64,000 nucleotides of DNA from Spirosoma fluviale (GTDB lineage Bacteria > Bacteroidota > Bacteroidia > Cytophagales > Cyclobacteriaceae), in contig CAMDEU010000001.1 in NCBI GenBank assembly GCA_945897085.1, positions 1 to 64,000 on the forward strand, read 5' to 3'. Both the position numbers and the translations under genes were made by a program. Each line of letters starts with the position of its first letter. The first letter of the stretch is position 1. The notes under the pieces were generated by a model. The model was not told where the DNA came from and ran no database searches. It was given only the letters and a program-made list of their open reading frames with translations. Positions 33,323 to 40,653 of the stretch are shown piece by piece.

Positions 33323-34477
33323 CTAGGGAGTAGGTTTGATGCGGTTGATGGCTTCTAAAATTTTAAATTCTTGGAGGCATAAGGAAATTCGGACAAAGGC
33401 ACTTCCCTCTGTCCCAAAAATTTTCCCTGGCGTAATAAAGATGCTTTTTTCATACAGCAACTGGTCCACCAATTCCTCAGCAGAGGCTCCTTCCGGCATT
33501 TTGCACCAGACAAATAGTCCAGCAGCTTCTCGATCATAGGTCAATCCCAAATGATCAGCAAGAGTCCAAACCAACTTACGGCGGGCAGTATAGATTTCAT
33601 TTTGTCGGTCAAACCAGCCTTTTTCGAGTGAAAGAGCTGCAATTGCACCTTTTTGAAGTCCCAAAAACATGCCCGAATCCATGTTGGATTTGACTTTTAA
33701 TGCAGCATCAACCCATTCCGATTTTCCACAGAGCATGCCCACGCGCCAGCCCGGGATATTGAAGGTTTTACTGAGTGAGTTGAGTTCTAGGCCTACCTCC
33801 TTGCCTCCAGGCAGGGCTAGTAAACTCGTAGGAGAGGGGTTTAAAATATGGCTGTAGGGATTGTCGTGAACAAGCAAAATATCCTGCAGCTGTGCAAAGG
33901 CAATCAGTTCCAAAAGTAGTTCCTCCGAGCCTGCAGCTCCGGTAGGCATGTGTGGGTAATTGATCCACATCATTTTTACCTTGCTCAAATCTAGCTGTTC
34001 GAGTTCCTCCAAATTAGGTCGCCCCTGCCTGCTCAAATCCAAGTTGTAAAAAATAGGGATTGCTCCAAGGAGTTGCGTGACTGCTGCGTAGGTAGGGTAA
34101 CCCGGATTCGGGATCAACACCTGATCTCCCGGATTGAGAAAGGCCATGCTGACTTGAAAAACTCCTTCTTTCGAACCCATCAAAGGGAGAATCTCAGCAT
34201 TGGGATCCAGCTGCACCCCAAATGCATTTTCATAATATGCAGCCATGGCCGCTCGCAAATGAGCGATACCTTGATACCCTTGGTAGCCGTGGGTCTGCTC
34301 ATTGTCAGCCGTAATTTTTAAGGCTTCAATCACGCTACGGTCGGGTGCGAGATCGGGTGAACCAATTCCTAAATTTAGGATTGGCTTTCCTTCTGCGATC
34401 AGGCGATTGACCTCCCGTAGCTTGGTAGAAAAATAGTATTCATCTACCCCTTCAATTCGTGTTGCAAATCCCTTCAT
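33323..34477 (-). CDS. Pyridoxal phosphate aminotransferase class I/II (probable aromatic/prephenate aminotransferase)
   Basis: LNLGIGSPDLAPDRSVIEALK, NPGYPTYAAVTQLLGA, INYPHMPTGA, NSLSKTFNIPGWRVGMLCG; ATGA overlap with pheA. Confidence 0.9.
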   Translation of the reverse strand: MKGFATRIEGVDEYYFSTKLREVNRLIAEGKPILNLGIGSPDLAPDRSVIEALKITADNEQTHGYQGYQGIAHLRAAMAAYYENAFGVQLDPNAEILPLMGSKEGVFQVSMAFLNPGDQVLIPNPGYPTYAAVTQLLGAIPIFYNLDLSRQGRPNLEELEQLDLSKVKMMWINYPHMPTGAAGSEELLLELIAFAQLQDILLVHDNPYSHILNPSPTSLLALPGGKEVGLELNSLSKTFNIPGWRVGMLCGKSEWVDAALKVKSNMDSGMFLGLQKGAIAALSLEKGWFDRQNEIYTARRKLVWTLADHLGLTYDREAAGLFVWCKMPEGASAEELVDQLLYEKSIFITPGKIFGTEGSAFVRISLCLQEFKILEAINRIKPTP

Positions 34478-35292
34478 CCTTTTCTGCTCCTATATTCTCC
34501 AAAAATTTTTAAGTCACCATATCCCGCTTTCATTTGCTCCACTGCTTCTTGGTAGGCCTGCTCGGCTGCAAATTCCGCATCGATAAAAAAGGCATAATCC
34601 CAGGGTTTGTCCATCAAAGGGATGGATTGAATTTTACTCAAATTCAGGTTTTTATCTGCAAGCATGGTCAATAGCTTGGCCAATCCTCCCGCTTCATTGC
34701 GGATGGTAATCTTGAAGGAAACCTTGTTGGGGGCTTCCTTTTGGTTTGTTTTTTCCTTTGTTAGAAATATAAACCGAGTAAAATTATCTTGTACGGTTTG
34801 GATATGTGGCGCTAGAATCTCTAATCCATAGGTAGCAGCCGCGATTTCGCTTGCAATGGCCGCAACTCCCAGTAGTCGCTCCTCCCGGATTCGCTTGGCT
34901 ACCGAAGCGGTGTCTAAGTCATCAATCAGTTGAATTTGAGGATATTGGGAGAGGAAGGTCTTGCACTGCAGCAAAGCCATGGGATGGGAGCGAACCTCGG
35001 AAATATCGGCAATAGTTTGCCCTGGCAATGCCATGAACTGATGGGAAATGGGCAAGTAGTATTCCTCATGAATAAACAGTTCATAGCGATCTATCAGATC
35101 GTAATTCGGTAAAATAGCACCTGCAATGGAGTTTTCTATGGCCATAATGCCCACTTCCGCTGCACCTGAGGCTACCGACTTGGCTACCTCTTCGAAGCTC
35201 ATGAAAGGGAGAACCTGGGCCTCTTTCCCATAATTCAATAGGGCTACTTGGTGGTGGAAGGATCCAGGAATTCCTTGGATAGCTATATTCAT
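34474..35292 (-). CDS. pheA: Prephenate dehydratase
   Basis: MNIAIQGIPGSFHHQVALLNYG, VGIMAIENSIAGAILPNYDLI, DNFTRFIFL, then ACT domain (ISFKIT...AGGLAKLLTMLADKNLNLSKIQSIPL). Confidence 0.93.
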   Translation of the reverse strand: MNIAIQGIPGSFHHQVALLNYGKEAQVLPFMSFEEVAKSVASGAAEVGIMAIENSIAGAILPNYDLIDRYELFIHEEYYLPISHQFMALPGQTIADISEVRSHPMALLQCKTFLSQYPQIQLIDDLDTASVAKRIREERLLGVAAIASEIAAATYGLEILAPHIQTVQDNFTRFIFLTKEKTNQKEAPNKVSFKITIRNEAGGLAKLLTMLADKNLNLSKIQSIPLMDKPWDYAFFIDAEFAAEQAYQEAVEQMKAGYGDLKIFGEYRSRKG

Positions 35293-36542
35293 AGGATGCC
35301 TGGTGTATAAGATTCTTGGGAAATACCTACCAACCCTACCTGCTTCCAAAAGCTTGGGTAGGACTTGTTGACTACTTCTGGGTCTTCAATCCTTACTTTG
35401 GTTTTCGTAACCAATGGCATAAAAGCCATGGCCATACGGTGGTCATCGTAGGTGTGAATTTGCACTAGTCTCGGCATTGTGACCGATGGGATCACCTGAA
35501 AAGTGTTGGTTGCTATTTCTCTCAATTCGGCATTAAACCTTGCCAATTCCTGCTGCAAGGCATGGATTCGATCTGTTTCCTTGATACGCAAACTTTCTAG
35601 CCCTGTAAATACGGTGTTTTGTCCCAAAATAGCACAGGTAACTGCTACTGTCTGAGCCAAATCAGGGCAGTGGCTAAAGTCCCAGCTTTTTAAACCGCTG
35701 ACCATTTTCTTTTCCAAGAGCAATCCTCCTTCTTGAAAAGTACTGCGAATACCCAAATTCTCCATGATCTCCACAATGGCCGCATCTCCTTGGAGACTTT
35801 TTTCTTTCAGCCCTTCTAGGAAAAGGGATCCTTCATCCGCACAGGCCAACAAGCTAAACCAGTAGCTTGCTCCCGACCAATCGCTCTCTACCGCAAAGTG
35901 GGTGGTTTTGTAAGGTTGAGAATTAATTTTAATGGTAGCACCTTCCCAGCTGTACGCAATTCCAAATTGGGCCATGAGCTGCAGGGTCATTTCGACATAG
36001 GTACGGCTACCAACTTTGCCCTCGAGTTCAAGCTCCAACCCGAGAGGAAGTAGGGGAGCGATCATCAAGAGTGCCGAAATGTATTGACTGGAGACATCTC
36101 CGCGAATCCTAATTTGATTGGTGAGTTGTTCAGGCAATCCTTTTATAGCAAGAGGAGGATAGCCCTCGGTACCTAGGTAATGTATCTCAGCTCCTAGGCT
36201 ACGCAAGGCATCCACCAAAATACCGATGGGGCGCTGGCACATCCGTGGAGTGCCAGTCATTACTTTTTGTTGATTGGTGACTGCTACGAAAGCAGTTAAA
36301 AAGCGCATCGTGGTGCCTGCATCTAGCACATCAAAAACAGCCGGATTGGTGTGCAGCAGCCGGATCATCGTTTGGGTATCACGCGCCTCCGCCAGATTCT
36401 TAATCGTATTTTCTCCTTCTGTCAAGGCATCAATTACCAATGCACGGTTGGATTCGCTCTTGGAGGAGGGTAGGGGGATCGAGACCCGGGAGAACTCACT
36501 TTTTTGCGTTAGCTGTAAAAGCTGTATTTTTTGATAATCCAT
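35289..36542 (-). CDS. aroA: 3-phosphoshikimate 1-carboxyvinyltransferase (EPSP synthase)
   Basis: LPSSKSESNRALVIDALTEGENTIKNL, DAGTTMRFLTAFVAV, GDVSSQYISALLM, LRIKETDRIHALQQEL, YDDHRMAMAF. Confidence 0.95.
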   Translation of the reverse strand: MDYQKIQLLQLTQKSEFSRVSIPLPSSKSESNRALVIDALTEGENTIKNLAEARDTQTMIRLLHTNPAVFDVLDAGTTMRFLTAFVAVTNQQKVMTGTPRMCQRPIGILVDALRSLGAEIHYLGTEGYPPLAIKGLPEQLTNQIRIRGDVSSQYISALLMIAPLLPLGLELELEGKVGSRTYVEMTLQLMAQFGIAYSWEGATIKINSQPYKTTHFAVESDWSGASYWFSLLACADEGSLFLEGLKEKSLQGDAAIVEIMENLGIRSTFQEGGLLLEKKMVSGLKSWDFSHCPDLAQTVAVTCAILGQNTVFTGLESLRIKETDRIHALQQELARFNAELREIATNTFQVIPSVTMPRLVQIHTYDDHRMAMAFMPLVTKTKVRIEDPEVVNKSYPSFWKQVGLVGISQESYTPGIL

Positions 36543-37585
36543 TAGGCCAAGTGCAATTGTTGGTAGTAGATGATCGCATGTTTGATCTCTTCAGGGGTCA
36601 CGGGGATGTTGAAGCTGCAGTCCCCAAGGGTAGGCAGTAAGGAAAAAAGTTGCGTATTCCCTTCGTTTTTTTTGTCTTGGGCACAGAGGTCTAAAATCGC
36701 ATCCAGATTCTCGGTGTTCAAGTCCACTTTTCCAAATACCTGGAGCAACTTGTGGCTTAGCTCGTTTAGTTCTTCAAAGCTTAATCCTATTTTTTCAAAA
36801 GATAAAAATCCCTCTGCGATCATCCCGAGTGCAATGGCCTCTCCATGGAGGAGCGGATTGGAACTAGTGAGGTAAAAGGACTCTACCGCATGACCGATGC
36901 TGTGTCCAAAATTGAGAATTTTTCGAAGCCCAGCTTCTTTGGGGTCTACCTCTACCACTGCTTTTTTAATTCCTACGGAATGCCGAATTACCCGAGTCCA
37001 GTCTTGTTGCTCCCAGTCTTTTGAGGGCAAGGCTCTAAAGAAAACCACATCTCGGATTAGTCCATGTTTGATTACCTCTGCATAGCCAGATCGAAGTTCA
37101 CGCTGGGGAAGGGTAGCAAGGAAAGCAGGGGCGATTAGGACTTTTTCAGGAAGTTGAAATACCCCTAGGTGGTTTTTAAACCCCATGAAGTCTATCCCTA
37201 GTTTCCCGCCAACACTCGCATCTACCTGAGAAAGTAGGGTAGTAGGAATAGTCAAAAATGGAATCCCTCTTTTGTAGACACTCGCGCAAAATCCCCCCAT
37301 ATCGCCAATCACTCCACCACCTAAATTGATGACTAGCGCCTGTCTGTCAAGCACTGCTTCTGTCATTGCTGTCCAAATGATGGAGCATGTTTCCAAGGTT
37401 TTGTGCTGCTCCCCTGCAGGTACTGTAATGTGGAGGACATCTGAAAGTAAAGCATCCTGAATCAAGGGCAGGCAATGCTCACGGGTATTCACATCCGTAA
37501 GCACCACCACTTTGGAATAGCTTCGAGCCCGAAGCACCTCTGCGAGTGAATTTTGAATGTCAGTTGTGAAGAGTACGGTTTCCAC
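36542..37585 (-). CDS. aroB: 3-dehydroquinate synthase
   Basis: VINLGGGVIGDMGGFCASVYKRGIPFLTIPTTLLSQVDASVGGKLGID and LNFGHSIGHAVE...HGEAIALGM. Confidence 0.95.
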   Translation of the reverse strand: METVLFTTDIQNSLAEVLRARSYSKVVVLTDVNTREHCLPLIQDALLSDVLHITVPAGEQHKTLETCSIIWTAMTEAVLDRQALVINLGGGVIGDMGGFCASVYKRGIPFLTIPTTLLSQVDASVGGKLGIDFMGFKNHLGVFQLPEKVLIAPAFLATLPQRELRSGYAEVIKHGLIRDVVFFRALPSKDWEQQDWTRVIRHSVGIKKAVVEVDPKEAGLRKILNFGHSIGHAVESFYLTSSNPLLHGEAIALGMIAEGFLSFEKIGLSFEELNELSHKLLQVFGKVDLNTENLDAILDLCAQDKKNEGNTQLFSLLPTLGDCSFNIPVTPEEIKHAIIYYQQLHLA

Positions 37586-37618
37586 AGATCAAATTGGTCT
37601 AGGAGGTAAAATTAGCAG

Positions 37619-37650
37619 CCTTCCCGCTATCGATGGAATAGCGAGGAAGG
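37619..37650 (-). other. Intercistronic stem-loop between the DAHP synthase gene and aroB
   Basis: CCTTCC(T)CGCTAT-tccatcg-ATAGCG-GGAAGG on the minus strand: 12 bp with one bulge, no adjacent U-tract. Confidence 0.55.
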
Positions 37651-37656
37651 GTTATT

Positions 37657-38754
37657 TTATTTTTGGATTGGCTCCACTTCCCGAAGTTGTCTTTCTTGAC
37701 GCTTTACAGACTCCTCATGGATGCAATAGAGCAATTCTTTCATGAATTTCTCACTCAGTTGCTTTTTGACTCCCTTTTCAGTTCTGGAGTCCATCACATC
37801 TTTCCATCGGTCTGATTGAAATACAGTTAAGTTATGCTCACGTTTGTGAGCTCCAATCTGATCAATTACAGAAAATCGTTCTTGTAAAATATCCAAAAGC
37901 TGATCGTCTAAATGGTCTACTGCGCGCCGTAGATCAAATAATTTTTCATCAGGCTTCATGTTTTCCAAGGACTGCTTGAATTCGATCGAATCAATCATTT
38001 CCTTCAGTCGACGTGGAGTTACTTGCTGCTTAGCGTCTGACCAAGCTTTGTCAGGATCGTGGTGGGTTTCAATCATCAAACCATCCAAGCCAAAGTTCAT
38101 GGCGCTTTGGGCAACCTCTAGCAAGCCGTCTCTACGTCCTACAATGTGTGAAGGGTCGTTGATTACTTCCATCCCTGTCCACTCCCGCTTCAGATGAATG
38201 GGCATAGACCAGTTGGGTTTGTTGCGGTAACGCTTGTCGTAAGCATCTGAAAATCCACGGTGAATCGCTGCTAGCTTGGTGATGCCTACGGCATACATGC
38301 GTTCCAGAGCCCCCATCCAAAGCTCCAAATCTGGGTTCATAGGATTTTTGACCATCACCGGAATATCTACTCCACGAAGAGCCTCTGCAATTTCTTGCAC
38401 TGCAAATGGATTAACCGTAGTACGCGCCCCAATCCAAAGGATGTCTATTTTGTGCTTAAGCGCCATCTCCACATGAGCGGAATTACCTACTTCAACAGTA
38501 ACAGGGATATGGAGCTCATCGCGAACAATCTCCATCCACTTCAATCCTTCCTCTCCAACTCCTTCAAAAGAACCTGGTCTTGTCCGTGGCTTCCAGATCC
38601 CTGCTCGAAATACCTGAGGGATGAATTGATTTTCCTTCATCTCGGAACAGATTTGTGCAATCTGTTCGGGAGTTTCTGCAGAGCAGGGGCCTCCGATGAT
38701 CATTGGGTTGCTGAGACCAAGTCCCCAGTCTTTAATTTGCTTGTGCGGCTTCAT
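37657..38754 (-). CDS. Bifunctional DAHP synthase / chorismate mutase
   Basis: MIIGGPCSAETPEQIAQICSEM...RAGIWKPRTRPGSFEGVGEEGLKWM (DAHP synthase) plus C-terminal LFDLRRAVDHLDDQLLDILQERFSVIDQIGAHKREHNL (AroQ chorismate mutase). Start set at MKPHKQ (38754) because the longer ORF spans a terminator. Confidence 0.94.
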   Translation of the reverse strand: MKPHKQIKDWGLGLSNPMIIGGPCSAETPEQIAQICSEMKENQFIPQVFRAGIWKPRTRPGSFEGVGEEGLKWMEIVRDELHIPVTVEVGNSAHVEMALKHKIDILWIGARTTVNPFAVQEIAEALRGVDIPVMVKNPMNPDLELWMGALERMYAVGITKLAAIHRGFSDAYDKRYRNKPNWSMPIHLKREWTGMEVINDPSHIVGRRDGLLEVAQSAMNFGLDGLMIETHHDPDKAWSDAKQQVTPRRLKEMIDSIEFKQSLENMKPDEKLFDLRRAVDHLDDQLLDILQERFSVIDQIGAHKREHNLTVFQSDRWKDVMDSRTEKGVKKQLSEKFMKELLYCIHEESVKRQERQLREVEPIQK

Positions 38755-38771
38755 AGTACCTACGGTTAAAT

Positions 38772-38803
38772 AAAAAAAGCCCAACTCTTTCGAATCGGGC
38801 TTT
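38772..38803 (-). terminator. Intrinsic terminator (attenuator) in the leader of the aromatic operon
   Basis: Minus strand AAAGCCCGATTC-GAAA-GAGTTGGGCTTTTTTT: 12-bp stem (2 G-U), GAAA tetraloop, U-tract, ending 18 nt before the start codon. Confidence 0.85.
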
Positions 38804-38819
38804 CTGTTGTTATGTGTTT

Positions 38820-38915
38820 TTAGTTTTTGGCTAGACAATACACAGCTCCGATTCGATTCTTCTGTCGAAAGTAAAAGTAAAAGAAGCTAAAATAGATCGC
38901 GGCTGTGATGAACAT
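38820..38915 (-). CDS. Phe/Tyr-rich attenuator leader peptide (MFITAAIYFSFFYFYFRQKNRIGAVYCLAKN)
   Basis: ATG at 38915, TAA at 38822-38820; 8 of residues 8-16 are Phe/Tyr (YFSFFYFYF); immediately upstream of the terminator and the DAHP synthase gene. Too short for the ORF track. Confidence 0.8.
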   Translation of the reverse strand: MFITAAIYFSFFYFYFRQKNRIGAVYCLAKN

Positions 38916-38946
38916 GTCGTAAATGTAACCGGCTATTTTTTAAAAG

Positions 38947-38954
38947 CAAAATTA
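38947..38954 (-). promoter_or_regulatory. Candidate -7 box (TAATTTTG) for the leader transcript
   Basis: Plus-strand CAAAATTA, i.e. TAATTTTG on the minus strand, ~31 nt before the leader ATG; no clear TTG at the expected -33 spacing. Confidence 0.35.
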
Positions 38955-39089
38955 TTTTTAGCAATGAAAATTATCATTTCTTCAATGGATCAGTGTTAAC
39001 TTTTACAATATTTCAATTTACAGATATAAATTCACGTTAAGCAGAATATTATTTTTTGAATTAGCCATAATTAAAAATAATAGTTTCAA

Positions 39090-39341
39090 TATATTATTTT
39101 TAATAGTTAAGGATATTGGCTTGGTGCTAGTTCTGGATTTCCATACACCCGCTCGGATAAGCGATATACCATTATCAGCCAACTGGCTTACTGTAGATTC
39201 GAGCTGCTCCGGAGTTTCTACACTGCAGGGCCCTGTAATGATAAAAGGGGTAGCTGATGTGGAATTTTCTGAGAATGGGAAAAGTTGTTTTATACCTGGG
39301 TTCATGCCTGAAAAACCACTAGGAAGCATCCAAAGTTTCAT
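39090..39341 (-). pseudogene. Truncated DAHP synthase N-terminal fragment
   Basis: MKLWMLPSGFSGMNPG...TPFIITGPCSVETPEQLESTVSQLADNGISLIRAGVWKSRT matches DAHP synthase N-terminal motifs (GPCSAE...RAGIWKPRT), then runs into unrelated AT-rich sequence. Confidence 0.75.
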
Positions 39342-39439
39342 TAGCTAAGAAAAATCCAATCTTTTTCCCCTACCTAAATCCCAAACAAAACCTAAGTGAC
39401 TCTGTTTTTCTACTATCTTTGCCCCCATAATTGCGCGCT

Positions 39440-40615
39440 ATGCCCGTCAAACCCACTATTTCTTTTGAGAATTTGGAAGTAGCCTTTGCTTCCAAGAGTA
39501 ATGCAGAACTTCGTAAGATGTATCTGATTTTTGCTACTCTCAATAATTACTTGGTTTCTAGCATTGGTATCAAGCTGGCAAATTTGGGGTTTCAATTGCA
39601 CCTACCAATAAAAGGGATTCTCAAACAAACGATGTTTGGACATTTTTGTGGAGGCGAGACTATTGCTGAATGTGTTTTGGCTTGCCGTCAACTAGCAAAC
39701 TATGGAATTCATTCTATTTTGGACCTTTCCGTAGAAGGAAAAGGAGATGAGGCCAGCTTTGAAGCCACTACAGAAGAAATCAATCAAACCATGGTAGAAT
39801 CTGCCAAGACGGATTACATGCCCTTTGGGGTGTTTAAGGTAACCGGACTTGGGGATTATAAAATCTTGGAAAAAATCCAATCAAATCAAACACTAACTCC
39901 TGCTGAGCAAGAAGCATTTGCACGTCTAGAAGGACGAGTGGATCGCCTATGCAAGACTGCACATGACTTGGGCTTAAAAATTCTTGTAGATGCCGAAGAG
40001 AGTTGGTTCCAAAATGTAATCGATGACCTTGCCTATAGCGCCATGGCCAAGTACAACACCAAACGCTGTGTGGTCTACAATACCTACCAAATGTATCGCC
40101 ACGATTCACTAGCTCGTTTGAAAAAAGCACATCAGGAGGCTCAAGCTCAAGGATATGTATTTGCAGTGAAGCCTGTGCGCGGTGCTTACATGGAGAAAGA
40201 AAGAGCTAGAGCCCAAGTAGAAGGATACTTAGATCCCATACAGCCCACCAAGGCTGCCACGGATCAGGATTACGATGCAGCAATCCAATATTCGGTTGAA
40301 AACCACATTCACCTCGTCTGTGCCACGCACAACGAAAAGAGTAGTGTAGCACTTGCCGAACTGATGGAGCGTCATGGTATTACTGCTGACTCCGAACTGG
40401 TATTTTTCTCACAACTCTTTGGAATGAGTGATTCCATCTCCTTCAACCTTGCGAGTGCGGGCTATCGTGTGGTGAAATATGTTCCTTACGGTCCAGTAGA
40501 AAAAGTAATGCCATACCTAAGTAGGCGCGCATCCGAAAACTCCTCTATAGCAGGTCAAAGCAGTCGGGAGTTTGAACTCGTCCGCAAAGAGATGAAGCGG
40601 AGAAGAATGAATTAA
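39440..40615 (+). CDS. Proline dehydrogenase
   Basis: GILKQTMFGHFCGGETI, ILDLSVEGK, ILVDAEESWFQ, VYNTYQMYRHDSL, AVKPVRGAYMEKERARA and YVPYGPVEKVMPYLSRRASENSS. ATG at 39440 preferred over TTG at 39431. Confidence 0.93.
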   Translation: MPVKPTISFENLEVAFASKSNAELRKMYLIFATLNNYLVSSIGIKLANLGFQLHLPIKGILKQTMFGHFCGGETIAECVLACRQLANYGIHSILDLSVEGKGDEASFEATTEEINQTMVESAKTDYMPFGVFKVTGLGDYKILEKIQSNQTLTPAEQEAFARLEGRVDRLCKTAHDLGLKILVDAEESWFQNVIDDLAYSAMAKYNTKRCVVYNTYQMYRHDSLARLKKAHQEAQAQGYVFAVKPVRGAYMEKERARAQVEGYLDPIQPTKAATDQDYDAAIQYSVENHIHLVCATHNEKSSVALAELMERHGITADSELVFFSQLFGMSDSISFNLASAGYRVVKYVPYGPVEKVMPYLSRRASENSSIAGQSSREFELVRKEMKRRRMN

Positions 40616-40653
40616 TAGAGAAATAGAAACCTAATAGTAGAACCGACAATCCC

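Noticed and set aside
38755-38838. ORF-track start of the DAHP synthase at 38838 (MSSQKLKTHNNRKPDSKELGFFYLTVGT extension)
   Set aside because: The extension is encoded by the terminator hairpin and U-tract; conserved protein begins at MKPHKQIKDWGLG (38754).
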